64,000 nucleotides of DNA from ZC4RG19 sp017577565 (GTDB taxonomy: Bacteria; Actinomycetota; Acidimicrobiia; Acidimicrobiales; VFJN01). Made by a program: the position numbers and the translations under genes. The notes under the pieces were generated by a model, which worked only from the letters and a program-made list of their open reading frames with translations, was not told the origin of the DNA and did not search any database. This document shows, piece by piece, positions 16,886-25,267 of the stretch. The stretch covers positions 1 to 64,000 of the forward strand of contig VSCH01000007.1 of assembly GCA_047459075.1 (NCBI GenBank). Direction: 5' to 3'. Within the stretch, counting starts at the first letter, position 1; the number at the start of each line of letters is the position of its first letter.

Positions 16886-17895
16886 GCCTCGCGGGTCGCC
16901 TCGACCTGGTCGTCGGGCAGGGTCACGTAGCCGCCCTCCTCGACGAGCTCGGTGAGGTTCTCGAGGTAGAAGTCGACGAAGTCGGCGAGGGCGGCGTTCT
17001 CCTGGGCCTTGGCCGTGTTGACGTAGATGAACAGCGGCCGGGAGAGCGGGTAGCTGCCGTCCGAGATCGTCTCGGGGGTGGGCTCGACGCACTCGCCGCC
17101 GGGCTCGGCGGCGATCGGGATGGTCCGCACGGTGTCGCCCGCCTCCTCGGCGTAGGCGAAGCCGACCCAGCCGAGCGACGTCGGGCTCGACTCGACGGTC
17201 GCCACGATGACGTTGTCGTCGGCCGACGAGGCGTAGTCGGTGCGGGTGGTGGCCTCCTGGCCCCGCTCCTCGGCGTAGCCCTCGAGGGCGATCTCGACGA
17301 ACGAGTCGTAGGTGCCCGACTCGGTGCCGGGGCCGGCCAGCACCAGCTCGGCGTCGGGCAGCCGGGTGTCCGACCCCAGCTCGGTGGCGATCGCCTGGGC
17401 GTCGGACCAGTTGGTGAAGCCCTCGGACTCGGGGCCGACCAGGGCGTAGAGGTCGGCGAAGTTGAGGCACTCGACCTGGTCGTTGTCGACGCTGGTCATG
17501 ACCGCCATGCCGTCGTAGGCGATCTGCAGCTCGACGTACTCGACGCCGTTCTCCTCGCACCGGGCGACCTCCTCCTCGGAGATCGGCCGGGAGGCGTCGG
17601 AGATCTCGGTCTCGCCGTTGCAGAAGAGCTCGAAGCCGTCACCGGTGCCGGGCCCGTCGACGGCGATCTCGACGCCCTCGTTCTCGGCCAGGAAGGCCTC
17701 CGCGGCCAGCGACGAGATCGGCTCGACCGTCGACGAGCCGGAGATGTTGATCGAGCCGCCGCCCTCGCCGCCGTCGACCTCGGTGGTCTCGGCGCCGGCG
17801 TCGCCGTCGTCGTCACCGCCGCACGCGGCGGCGACGAGCCCGCACGCCAACGCGAACGAGAGCCACGCCACGCGACGTTGCCTGGTTGACTGCAC
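16870..17895 (-). CDS. pstS: Phosphate-binding lipoprotein PstS
   Basis: 341 aa, GTG start behind AGAGGAGGG at ideal distance. The signal peptide ends in a lipobox (VAAAC, Cys25), followed by an acidic linker. Ligand-binding features of PstS are ISGSSTVEPI, GPGTGDGFELFCNGETEISDASRPI, and the SGTYDSF loop. It captures periplasm-side phosphate for PstCAB. This is the first gene of the array; the PHO-box-like repeats and a TAGCGT -10 box lie upstream, so it is probably strongly induced by phosphate starvation. Confidence 0.96.
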   Translation of the reverse strand: MQSTRQRRVAWLSFALACGLVAAACGGDDDGDAGAETTEVDGGEGGGSINISGSSTVEPISSLAAEAFLAENEGVEIAVDGPGTGDGFELFCNGETEISDASRPISEEEVARCEENGVEYVELQIAYDGMAVMTSVDNDQVECLNFADLYALVGPESEGFTNWSDAQAIATELGSDTRLPDAELVLAGPGTESGTYDSFVEIALEGYAEERGQEATTRTDYASSADDNVIVATVESSPTSLGWVGFAYAEEAGDTVRTIPIAAEPGGECVEPTPETISDGSYPLSRPLFIYVNTAKAQENAALADFVDFYLENLTELVEEGGYVTLPDDQVEATREAWASR

Positions 17896-17934
17896 CTGTG
17901 CCCTCCTCTGGGCTCGCTGCCGTTGCTGCCCGGG

Positions 17935-17940
17935 ACGCTA
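17935..17940 (-). promoter_or_regulatory. -10 box of pstS
   Basis: TAGCGT on the minus strand, 39 nt before the GTG, giving a short leader that contains the AGAGGAGGG ribosome-binding site. It lies just downstream of the 11-bp repeats. Confidence 0.5.
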
Positions 17941-17944
17941 CGGA

Positions 17945-18000
17945 GGGCGATGAACGGCCGAGGAGAGCGTCCGTGAACCAGAGGTGAACGGGCGCGGAAC
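17945..18000 (-). promoter_or_regulatory. PHO-box-like direct repeats upstream of pstS
   Basis: Reading the minus strand from 18000 there are consecutive 11-bp units: GTTCCGCGCCC, GTTCACCTCTG, GTTCACGGACG, a degenerate unit CTCTCCTCGGC, then GTTCATCGCCC (17955-17945, one base out of phase). Tandem 11-bp GTTCA-type repeats are the known operator of PhoP/RegX3-type regulators in actinobacteria. The set ends 4 bp before the -10 box, the place expected for activation without a good -35. Confidence 0.75.
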
Positions 18001-18057
18001 CTTCGGCCAAACCCGCGCCGGGGCGGCCCCGACGGGCCGCCGGCCGGGGGCGCGACG

Positions 18058-18465
18058 TCAGCCGGACAGGTCGCGCAGCTGGCGGACCAGCAGCCGGTCG
18101 TGGGCGTAGGTCAGCAGCGCCTCCGCCTCGTCCAGCGCCACCCACCGGCGGTCGTCGACCTCGGCGGTCGGGCGCCACGACACGTCGCCGACGGCCCGCA
18201 TGGCCCAGTAGCGCACGAGCTTCGGGCGGCCCTTGCGGTCGAGGTAGCGGGCCGAGGGGAGCTCGTCGCCCAGCTCGACCGCGACCCCGGCCTCCTCGGC
18301 GACCTCCCGCCGGGCCGCCTGCTCGAACGACTCGCCGGCCTCGAGCTTGCCCTTGGGCAGGGACCAGTCGTCGTAGCGGGGGCGGTGCACCACGAGCACC
18401 TCGACGCGCCGCCCGGCCCGGCGCCAGACGGCACCGCCCGCGGCCCGGACCTCGGCCTCGGCCAT
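18058..18465 (-). CDS. Nudix hydrolase
   Basis: 135 aa. The Nudix box GKLEAGESFEQAARREVAEEAGV matches Gx5Ex7REUxEExGU. The preceding DWSLPKGKL and the length resemble MutT/diadenosine-polyphosphate-type hydrolases, but the substrate is uncertain. The ATG overlaps the rmuC stop by one base (TGATG), so the two genes are co-transcribed. It ends before the pstS promoter. Confidence 0.9.
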   Translation of the reverse strand: MAEAEVRAAGGAVWRRAGRRVEVLVVHRPRYDDWSLPKGKLEAGESFEQAARREVAEEAGVAVELGDELPSARYLDRKGRPKLVRYWAMRAVGDVSWRPTAEVDDRRWVALDEAEALLTYAHDRLLVRQLRDLSG

Positions 18466-19727
18466 CAGCCCGTCGCCGAGGCCGGCGGCGACGGCAGCGG
18501 GCGCACCGCGCCGCCGTCGTCGAGGGCGAGCTCGGCCGTGGCCACCGGCCCGTCGCCGCCCCGCCGGCTGCGCAGCTCGGCCACCCGATCGAGCTGGCGC
18601 TCGAGCTGGCGGCGGCGGGTGCCGGTGAGCTCGTCCCAGCTGCGCCGCACGCTCTCGAAGCTGCGGCCCACCTTGTCGAGCGCCTCGGCGAACTTCGTCC
18701 ACTGCCGCTCGAACGCCGCCAGGCACTCGAGGATCTCGTCCGAGCGGCGCTGCAGCTGCGTCTGCTCGACGGCCTGGCGGATGACGGCGAGCACCGAGAA
18801 CAGCGTGCTGGGCGAGCAGAGCACGACCTTCTGCCGGAGGGCGAAGTCGACCAGCTCGCGGTCGTGCTGGTGCACGAAGGCGTAGACGGCCTCGTTGGGG
18901 ATGAACAGCAGGACCTCGTCGAGCGTCTCGTCCGGGTCGATGTAGACCCGCCCCGACAGCTCGCGCACCCGGGCCCGCACGTCCCGCACGAAGGCGGCGG
19001 CGTAGCGCTCGCGCTCCTGCTCGGTCGTCGCCTCGAGGTGGCGGAGGTAGTTGTCGATCGGGAACTTCACGTCCATGTGGAGCACCCGCCCGCCGGGCAG
19101 GAAGAACGTGAAGTCGGGCACCGTGCCGGCCGTGGTGGCCGACTGCTTGCGGTAGCTGATGCCCTCGACCAGCCCGGCGGCCCGCAGGACGTCGTCGGCC
19201 ATGCGCTCGCCCCACTGGCCCCGGGCCGAGGGGCTGGCGAGCGCCTCGCGCAGCGACTGGGTGGTCTCGGCCAGCCGGGCGCTGACCGCCGCCACCTCCT
19301 CGAGCCGGGTCTCGAACCGCCCGTGCTGCTCGGCCCGCTCGCGCTGCAGGCGGGTGACCAGCTCGCCGATGCGGGCCAGCTCGGCCCGCACGTCGCCGAT
19401 GTGCTGCTCGACCGCCTGGTTGCGCAGGGCCAGCTGCTCGGCCACCGCGCCCTGGAGCTCGCCGATGCGCTGCTCGAAGGCCTGCGTGCGGTGGGCCAGC
19501 TCGCGGGAGCCGGCCTCGGCCTGGGCGCCGAGCCGCTCCCCCGCCACCTTGACCACCGTGTCGACCGCGGCGTCGACCGCCGCCCGCAGCGTCGCCTCGT
19601 GCCGGGCGGCCAGGTGGGGGTCGGGCGGCCGGCGGGCACCGCCCAGCTGCACGACGACGACCCAGGCGCCGGCCACGCCGGCGACCAGCCCGGCCACGAC
19701 ACCCACGAGCAGCAGCACGATGTCCAT
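18465..19727 (-). CDS. rmuC: DNA recombination protein RmuC
   Basis: 420 aa. An N-terminal membrane helix (3-24) is followed by a long coiled coil (about 40-170, rich in Glu, Arg, Gln and Ala) and the RmuC domain (about 175-400): ARGQWGERMADDVLRAAGL, DFTFFLPGGRVLHMDVKFPIDNYLRHL, and VLLFIPNEAVYAF. RmuC belongs to a nuclease-like fold and limits inversions at short repeats. It is coupled to the downstream Nudix gene. Confidence 0.9.
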   Translation of the reverse strand: MDIVLLLVGVVAGLVAGVAGAWVVVVQLGGARRPPDPHLAARHEATLRAAVDAAVDTVVKVAGERLGAQAEAGSRELAHRTQAFEQRIGELQGAVAEQLALRNQAVEQHIGDVRAELARIGELVTRLQRERAEQHGRFETRLEEVAAVSARLAETTQSLREALASPSARGQWGERMADDVLRAAGLVEGISYRKQSATTAGTVPDFTFFLPGGRVLHMDVKFPIDNYLRHLEATTEQERERYAAAFVRDVRARVRELSGRVYIDPDETLDEVLLFIPNEAVYAFVHQHDRELVDFALRQKVVLCSPSTLFSVLAVIRQAVEQTQLQRRSDEILECLAAFERQWTKFAEALDKVGRSFESVRRSWDELTGTRRRQLERQLDRVAELRSRRGGDGPVATAELALDDGGAVRPLPSPPASATG

Positions 19728-19770
19728 GGCGCCGACCCTACGAGGCGGCTGTGACAGCCTCGGGGACCCG

Positions 19771-21909
19771 TCAGACGACCGACGGTGGCACCGGCCCGGA
19801 CCGGGCCCGCTCGACCGCCCGCCGCTGCAGCTCCGCGTGCGCGTCCACCGTGCCGCCGGGCGCCGAGCGCACCCACCGCCCGTCCGGGCCCAGGGTCCAG
19901 GCCAGCACGTCGTCGGCCAGCTCGACCTCGAGCAGCTCGTCGATGCGGGCCTGCAGCGAGGGCTCGAGCACCGGCACCAGCACCTCGACCCGGCGGTCGA
20001 GGTTGCGCGGCATCAGGTCGGCCGACCCGATCAGGTGCAGCGGCGTGCCCGGCCCCCGCCCGTTGGCGAAGCGGTAGACCCGGGAGTGCTCCAGGTAGCG
20101 CCCGACGATCGAGCGCACCCGGATGTTCTCCGAGCGCCCCGGCACCCCGGGCGTCAGGCAGCAGATGCCCCGCACGATCAGGTCGATCTCGACGCCGGCC
20201 TGCGAGGCCCGGTGCAGCGCGTCGATCATCTCGGGGTCGACGAGGCTGTTCATCTTCATCGTGATGCGGCCGGCGCCCGGCTCGGCCGCGGCGGCCTCGA
20301 CCTCCCCCTCGATGAGCGACAGCAGCCCCTCCCGCATCATGCGGGGCGCGACGAGGAGCCGCTCGTAGTCGATGTTCCGCCCGTAGCCGGTCAGCTCGTT
20401 GAAGAACTGGGTGAGGTCCGACCCGATGGCGGGGTCGCAGGTCAGCAGCCCGAGGTCCTCGTAGGTGCGGGCCGTGCGGGGGTTGTAGTTGCCGGTGCCG
20501 AGGTGGCAGTAGCGGCGCAGGCCGCCGTCCTCCTCCCGGACGACGAGGGCCGCCTTGGCGTGCACCTTCAGCCCGATGAGGCCGTAGGTGACGTGGACGC
20601 CGGCCGTCTCCAGCTGCCGGGCCCACTCGATGTTGGCGCCCTCGTCGAAGCGGGCCTTCAGCTCGACGATGACCGCCACCTGCTTGCCCCGCTCGGCGGC
20701 CCGGATGAGCGACCGGGCGATCGGGCTGTCCCCCGACGTGCGGTAGAGCGTCATCTTGATGGCCAGCACCCGGGGGTCCTCCGCCGCCTGGCGGAGGAAC
20801 TCCTCGACCGTGGCCCGGAAGCTCTCGTAGGGGTGGTGGACCAGCAGGTCACCCCGGCGCACGACGGCGAAGACGTCGGCCCGCTCGCCGTCCCCGTCGT
20901 CCAGGGGGGCCGGGGTCACCGGCGTGTACGGCGGGTCCTTCAGGTCGGGGCGGTCGAGGGCGTGCAGCGACCAGAGCCCGCCGAGGTCGAGCGGCGCCGT
21001 GAACGCGTAGACGTCGTCGTCGCCGAGGTCGAGCTCGCGCTGCAGCAGCTCCCGCACCTCGTCGGACATCGACGCGTCGATCTCGAGCCGGACCGCCCGG
21101 CCGAACCGCCGCCGGCGCAGCTCGAGCTCGACCATGGCCAGCAGGTCGTCCGCCTCCTCCTCCTCGAGGGTCAGGTCGGAGTTCCGGGTCACCCGGAAGG
21201 TGTGGTGCTGCTCGATCTCCATGCCCGGGAAGAGCTGGTCGAGGTGGGCGGCGATGACCTGCTCCAGCGGGACGTAGCGCTCGCCGTCGGGCATGACGAC
21301 GAAGCGGGGCAGCAGCGAGGGCACCTTCACCCGGGCGAAGCGACGCACCCCGACCTCGGGGTCGCGCACGACGACCGCCAGGTTCAGCGACAGGTTCGAG
21401 ATGTAGGGGAACGGGTGGCCCGGGTCGACCGCGAGCGGCGTGAGCACCGGGAAGATCCGCTCCTCGAAGGTCTCGACGAGGAACTTGCGGTCGTCCTGGT
21501 CGAGGTCGGCCCAGGACGAGAACCGGATGCCGGCCTCGGCCAGGGCGGGCGCCACGCCGTCGAGGAAGGCGGCCTCCATGCGGGGCAGGAGGACGTCGAG
21601 CCGGTCGCGGATCTCGAGCAGCTGGCGCCCCGGCGTGCGCCCGTCCGGGCTCAGCGTCGAGACCCCGGCGGCGACCTGGTCCTTCAGCCCGGCGACCCGG
21701 ACCTGGAAGAACTCGTCGAGGTTCTGCCCGAAGATGGCGAGGAACTTGGCCCGCTCCAGCAGCGGGACGCGCTCGTCCTCGGCCAGCGCCAGCACCCGCT
21801 CGTTGAAGTCGAGCCAGGACAGCTCGCGGTTGCGGTAGGGCTCGGGCACGCCGGCGGCCGGGCCCGTCGGGGGAGGCTCGTCGGGACCGGGCGCGGGCGT
21901 GCTGGCCAC
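19771..21909 (-). CDS. ppk: Polyphosphate kinase (PPK1)
   Basis: 712 aa, the normal PPK1 length. It makes polyphosphate from ATP. The N-domain starts YRNRELSWLDFNERVLALA; the catalytic core has KMTLYRTSGDSPI, ELKARFDEGANIEWA and LIGLKVHAKAALVVR, whose His is the autophosphorylated residue; GTGNYNPRTARTYEDL follows, and CCLTPGVPG and PRNLDRRVEVLVPV lie in the C-domain. The GTG at 21909 follows TAGCCT by 7 nt, a leaderless promoter. It lies 3.8 kb upstream of pstS and fits phosphate storage. Confidence 0.96.
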   Translation of the reverse strand: MASTPAPGPDEPPPTGPAAGVPEPYRNRELSWLDFNERVLALAEDERVPLLERAKFLAIFGQNLDEFFQVRVAGLKDQVAAGVSTLSPDGRTPGRQLLEIRDRLDVLLPRMEAAFLDGVAPALAEAGIRFSSWADLDQDDRKFLVETFEERIFPVLTPLAVDPGHPFPYISNLSLNLAVVVRDPEVGVRRFARVKVPSLLPRFVVMPDGERYVPLEQVIAAHLDQLFPGMEIEQHHTFRVTRNSDLTLEEEEADDLLAMVELELRRRRFGRAVRLEIDASMSDEVRELLQRELDLGDDDVYAFTAPLDLGGLWSLHALDRPDLKDPPYTPVTPAPLDDGDGERADVFAVVRRGDLLVHHPYESFRATVEEFLRQAAEDPRVLAIKMTLYRTSGDSPIARSLIRAAERGKQVAVIVELKARFDEGANIEWARQLETAGVHVTYGLIGLKVHAKAALVVREEDGGLRRYCHLGTGNYNPRTARTYEDLGLLTCDPAIGSDLTQFFNELTGYGRNIDYERLLVAPRMMREGLLSLIEGEVEAAAAEPGAGRITMKMNSLVDPEMIDALHRASQAGVEIDLIVRGICCLTPGVPGRSENIRVRSIVGRYLEHSRVYRFANGRGPGTPLHLIGSADLMPRNLDRRVEVLVPVLEPSLQARIDELLEVELADDVLAWTLGPDGRWVRSAPGGTVDAHAELQRRAVERARSGPVPPSVV

Positions 21910-21916
21910 GCGCCCG

Positions 21917-21922
21917 AGGCTA
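21917..21922 (-). promoter_or_regulatory. -10 box of ppk (leaderless)
   Basis: TAGCCT, then 7 nt, then the GTG start at 21909. No PHO-box-like repeat is seen beside it. Confidence 0.5.
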
Positions 21923-21965
21923 GCGGTGGCGGCGCGGCGGGGCGCCCGGCCCCGGCGCCGCCCGG

Positions 21966-22238
21966 TCAGGCGTTGTCGTCCTCGGGGTAGCCCAGGTCCC
22001 ACTCGAGCAGGATGTTCTCCCGCTCGGCGTCGCGCACCACCCGCTCGCGGTTGCGGCGGAACTGGGGGTCGTGCGGCGGCAGCAGCACGAGCCGGGCCAT
22101 CACCCGTCGCCGGAACTCCTCGACGAGCTGGCGGTCGCCGAAGTCGGACTGGACCTCCCAGTGCGGCGCCACCGGCCCGAGGTAGACGATCCGGGCGTGG
22201 GCGCGGGGCGGCTCGGCGGCGGGCGCGGCGTCGGACAT
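21966..22238 (-). CDS. Conserved-looking small protein of unknown function
   Basis: 90 aa, soluble and charged. It contains ARIVYLGPVAPHWEVQSDFG, a basic helix (RRRVMARLVLLPPHDPQFRRNRERV) and an acidic end (WDLGYPEDDNA). I do not recognise the family. The ATG lies 8 nt after TAGGCT, whose first three bases are the TAG stop of the upstream htrA gene; so it may be transcribed both from htrA and from its own leaderless promoter. Coding is supported by normal amino-acid composition, in contrast to the Arg/Gly/Pro-rich alternative frames. Confidence 0.6.
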   Translation of the reverse strand: MSDAAPAAEPPRAHARIVYLGPVAPHWEVQSDFGDRQLVEEFRRRVMARLVLLPPHDPQFRRNRERVVRDAERENILLEWDLGYPEDDNA

Positions 22239-22246
22239 GGCCTGCG

Positions 22247-22252
22247 AGCCTA
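22247..22252 (-). promoter_or_regulatory. -10 box of the 90-aa gene, inside the htrA stop
   Basis: TAGGCT, 8 nt before the ATG at 22238; TAG is also the htrA stop codon. Confidence 0.35.
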
Positions 22253-23710
22253 CCCGCCCTGCCGGCCGATCACGGCGGTGATCTGCCGCTCGCGCCCCTC
22301 GCGCTCGACCGTGATCTCGACCTCGTCGCCCGGCTCGTGCTCGCGGATGATCTCGCCGAGGCGCTCGTTGGAGGTGATCGCCTCGCCGTCGACCGCCACG
22401 ATCACGTCGCCGACCCGGATGCCGGCCTCGTCGGCGCCGCTGCCGGGCACGACGTCGACGACGAAGGCGCCCTCGTCGGACTCGATGCCGAGCCGGTCGC
22501 GCACCGCCTCCTCGACCGACTCGACCGGCACCGTGCTCACGCCCAGCCGGGGGGTGTCCGGCGTGACCTCGCCGTTGCCCTCCCGGAGGTCCTCGATGAT
22601 GGGCATGGCGGAGTCGATCGAGATGGCGAAGCCGACGTTCTGGCTGTCCTCGATGATCGCCGTGTTGATGCCGACGACCTCGCCGGCGGAGTCGACGAGC
22701 GGGCCGCCCGAGTTGCCCTGGTTGATGGCGGCGTCGGTCTGGATGAGGTCGGTCAGGGTGCCGTTCGGCCCCTCGATCGTGCGGTTGAGCGCCGAGACGA
22801 TGCCGATCGTGACGCTCGGCTGGCCGCCGAGGTTGAAGGCGTTGCCGATGGCGATGACCGGCTCGCCCACCTGGAGCGCCTCGGACGAGCCGATCGTCGC
22901 CGGCGTCAGGCCGTCCACGCCCTCGACGCGGATGACCGCCAGGTCGCTGCTCGGGTCGCTGCCCACCAGCGTCGCCTCGTGCTCGGCGCCGTCGAAGGTC
23001 CGGACCGAGATGCCGTTCGACTGCTCGATGACATGGGCGTTCGTCATGATCAGCCCGTCCTCGGACAGGACGATGCCGGTCCCGGCGCCCTCGAAGACCC
23101 CGCCCCGGGTGCTGACGCTCGTCTCGATGGTCACGACCGAGGGCTCGACCCGGTCGAGGATCGCCTGCACGTCCATGACCCCCTCGGGCGTCGTGACCGG
23201 CGGGCGGGCCACGATCGTCCTGCCCTCGTCGTCGTCCAGCGCCCCGACCCCGAAGGCGGCGCCCGCCCCGACGAGCGCGCCGACGACGGCGGCCACGAGC
23301 GCGACCGGCCAGGCGCGCCGGAGGGCGCCGACGACCCCGCCGGGTCGGGGCCCGGGCGGGCCGGCGCCCGGCGCGGACGGCCCCGCCGGCGGTTGCTCGG
23401 CCGGCGGCTGCTCGGCCGGGGTGACGGGCGCGGCCGACCCGGTCCCGCCGGGCCCCTGGCCGGGCGCGGCGGGGGGCGGGCCCAGCGGGCGGTAGGGGCC
23501 GGAGGCCGCGGCACGCCCGGGGTCGCCGGTCGCCGCGGCGCGCACGTCGCCGGGCACCCCGCCCGGGGGGACGAGGGGCGCGACCGGCGGGCCGCTCGCC
23601 GGTGCCGGCGGGGCGGCCGGTGGCGGCGGCGGGGGCGGGACCCGCTGCAGCTGCACGGTCTCGTCGGTCGGCTGCCGGGGGGCCTCGGCCGAGGTCACTG
23701 CCCCATGCAT
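22250..23710 (-). CDS. htrA: HtrA/DegP-type serine protease with PDZ domain
   Basis: 486 aa from ATG 23710 (a GTG at 23698 would remove four residues). Residues 1-130 are Pro/Ala-rich and cytoplasmic, a transmembrane helix spans about 134-157, a trypsin-like domain about 175-370 and a PDZ domain about 385-483. The triad is complete: His226 in TNAHVI, Asp256 in SSDLAV, Ser334 in GNSGGPL. It should degrade or process misfolded envelope proteins outside the membrane. The layout is the same as the degenerate paralogue at 5198-6400. The 90-aa gene follows within 12 bp. Confidence 0.94.
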   Translation of the reverse strand: MHGAVTSAEAPRQPTDETVQLQRVPPPPPPPAAPPAPASGPPVAPLVPPGGVPGDVRAAATGDPGRAAASGPYRPLGPPPAAPGQGPGGTGSAAPVTPAEQPPAEQPPAGPSAPGAGPPGPRPGGVVGALRRAWPVALVAAVVGALVGAGAAFGVGALDDDEGRTIVARPPVTTPEGVMDVQAILDRVEPSVVTIETSVSTRGGVFEGAGTGIVLSEDGLIMTNAHVIEQSNGISVRTFDGAEHEATLVGSDPSSDLAVIRVEGVDGLTPATIGSSEALQVGEPVIAIGNAFNLGGQPSVTIGIVSALNRTIEGPNGTLTDLIQTDAAINQGNSGGPLVDSAGEVVGINTAIIEDSQNVGFAISIDSAMPIIEDLREGNGEVTPDTPRLGVSTVPVESVEEAVRDRLGIESDEGAFVVDVVPGSGADEAGIRVGDVIVAVDGEAITSNERLGEIIREHEPGDEVEITVEREGRERQITAVIGRQGG

Positions 23711-23803
23711 ACCCGACGCGGGGCCCGACGGGACAGCCGTCCCGGGCTGGCCCCTCCCCCACCGGCCCCCGCTCGGGCGACCCGGGCCGCCCGGGGGCCG
23801 ATC

Positions 23804-23880
23804 GGGGGATCACCGGGAAATCCCCCATGCCCCCGGGGGACCCGTCGCGTCACACTCCAACCGTTCGTTCCATCGAACGA
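23804..23880. promoter_or_regulatory. Inverted repeats upstream of whiB
   Basis: Two dyads lie in the 220-bp gap between htrA and whiB: GGGGGAT (23804-23810) with ATCCCCC (23820-23826), and TCGTTC (23865-23870) with GAACGA (23875-23880). The second, less GC-driven, looks like an operator or small hairpin about 55 bp before the whiB start. No other feature is seen in this gap. Confidence 0.35.
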
Positions 23881-23933
23881 GGTCGGTGCCTGGGGGCGCC
23901 GACCGAGGCGGGCACGGCGGAACTGGAGGATCG

Positions 23934-24185
23934 ATGAGCACCGAATGGATGGCGCGCGGCAACTGTGCGAACAGCGACCCGTCCGTCTTCTTCCCCAGCG
24001 ACGGCGTCGGCGTCGAGATCGCACGGCGCATCTGCGCGACCTGCCCCGTCAAGAGCGAGTGCCTCGAGCACGCCTTGGTGCACCGCATCGACCACGGGGT
24101 CTGGGGCGGCGCCTCGGAGCGGGAGCGGCGCCGCATCCTCAAGCGCCGGCGCCTGGCCAGCCTGGCCGCGGCCGTGAGCGCGTGA
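23934..24185 (+). CDS. whiB: WhiB-family Fe-S transcriptional regulator
   Basis: 83 aa, ATG with GGAGGA 7 nt upstream. Four cysteines at 11, 34, 37 and 43 (NC, then CATCPVKSEC) bind a [4Fe-4S] cluster; GVWGG at 55-59 is the family turn, followed by the basic tail ERERRRILKRRR. WhiB proteins work with the primary sigma factor and respond to redox or nitric oxide. The short length fits WhiB1/WhiB2-like members; exact class uncertain. Long upstream region with inverted repeats. Confidence 0.95.
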   Translation: MSTEWMARGNCANSDPSVFFPSDGVGVEIARRICATCPVKSECLEHALVHRIDHGVWGGASERERRRILKRRRLASLAAAVSA

Positions 24186-24225
24186 CGCCGGGGCGGCGTC
24201 CCGCCGCCCTGGCACCCGCGCCGGC

Positions 24226-24408
24226 TCAGGCCTGGTCGCGCTCGTCGGGGGCGGGGCGGTCGTCGTCGGCGTGCCCCTCGCGCAGCCCCTTCTTGAACTC
24301 CGCCTGGGCCTGCCCCATCGAACGGGCAAGCTTGGGGAGCTTGGAGCTGCCGAACAGGACCAGCACCACGGCCAGGATGATGAGGAGCTCAGATGCGCCG
24401 AGGTTCAC
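24226..24408 (-). CDS. tatA: Twin-arginine translocase subunit TatA/TatE
   Basis: 60 aa. The short N-terminal helix GASELLIILAVVLVLFG is followed by the TatA hinge and amphipathic helix SSKLPKLARSMGQAQAEFKKGL and an acidic tail. TatA subunits form the pore for folded proteins exported with a twin-arginine signal. The GTG at 24408 follows TACAGT by 7 nt (leaderless); a GTG three codons upstream would fall inside this spacing. No tatB or tatC nearby. The Tat-type signal of the G8 protein at 42513-44384 may be a client. Confidence 0.92.
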   Translation of the reverse strand: MNLGASELLIILAVVLVLFGSSKLPKLARSMGQAQAEFKKGLREGHADDDRPAPDERDQA

Positions 24409-24415
24409 GCCGGCC

Positions 24416-24421
24416 ACTGTA
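24416..24421 (-). promoter_or_regulatory. -10 box of tatA (leaderless)
   Basis: TACAGT followed by 7 nt and the GTG at 24408; decides the start codon. Confidence 0.5.
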
Positions 24422-24460
24422 ACGGCCGGCGCCCCTGGGTGCGCCCCCGGAGCGTGACCC

Positions 24461-25258
24461 GTGCTCGAGTGCGTGGTGAACATCAGCGAGGGCGCCCGCC
24501 GCGCGGTCGTGGACGAGATCGCCGCCGCCGCCGGCAGGGAGCTGCTCGACGTCCACACCGACCCCCACCACAACCGGGCGGTGCTGACGCTGGTCGGCGA
24601 GGAGGCGCCGCGGCGGGTCGCCCGCGCCGCCGTCGAGCGCCTCGACCTGCGGCGGCACCGCGGGGTCCACCCCCGCATCGGCGTCGTCGACGTCGTGCCG
24701 TTCGTGCCGCTCGGGGGGTCGACGATGGCCGACGCCGTGGCCGCCCGCGACCGGTTCGCCGCCTGGGTCGCGTCCGAGCTGGGCGTCCCGGCCTTCGCCT
24801 ACGGCCCCGAGCGCTCGCTGCCCGAGGTCCGCCGGCGGGCGTTCCGTGACCTGACCCCCGACACCGGGCCGCCCGAGCCCCACCCGACGGCGGGGGCCGT
24901 CGCCGTCGGCGCCCGCGGCGTCCTGGTGGCGTGGAACCTCTGGCTGGCGGAGCCCGACCTCGAGGCGGCCCGCCGGGTGGCGGCCCGGGTGCGGGGGCCG
25001 CACCTGCGGGCGCTCGGCCTGGCAGTGGGCCCGCGGGTGCAGGTGTCGATGAACCTGATCGCGCCCGAGGTGATCGGCCCGGCCGAGGCCTGGGACCTGG
25101 TCACCCGGCACGTGGCGGTCGCCGGCGCCGAGCTGGTCGGCCTGGTCCCCGCCTGGCTCCTGGAGCGCACCGACCGGCGCCGGTGGGCCCAGCTCGACCT
25201 GGACCCGGAGCGGACGATCGAGGCCCGGCTGGCCCGGGCCGGCCTGGGCGGGCCGTGA
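24461..25258 (+). CDS. Glutamate formiminotransferase-like protein
   Basis: 265 aa, GTG with GGAG 8 nt upstream. The start LECVVNISEG, then DPHHNRAVLTLVG, HPRIGVVDVVPFVPL and GPRVQVSMNLIAPE match the formiminotransferase domain (FTCD N-terminal half), which moves a formimino group between glutamate and tetrahydrofolate. The catalytic His is in the HHN motif region. It stands alone without histidine-utilisation genes, so a folate-related role elsewhere is possible. It is divergent from tatA. Confidence 0.82.
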   Translation: MLECVVNISEGARRAVVDEIAAAAGRELLDVHTDPHHNRAVLTLVGEEAPRRVARAAVERLDLRRHRGVHPRIGVVDVVPFVPLGGSTMADAVAARDRFAAWVASELGVPAFAYGPERSLPEVRRRAFRDLTPDTGPPEPHPTAGAVAVGARGVLVAWNLWLAEPDLEAARRVAARVRGPHLRALGLAVGPRVQVSMNLIAPEVIGPAEAWDLVTRHVAVAGAELVGLVPAWLLERTDRRRWAQLDLDPERTIEARLARAGLGGP

Positions 25259-25267
25259 CCGGCGGCG

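Noticed and set aside
19159..21990. 943-codon open frame on the plus strand
   Set aside because: Antisense to rmuC and ppk, with Arg/Ala/His-rich, low-information sequence; a shadow caused by high GC.
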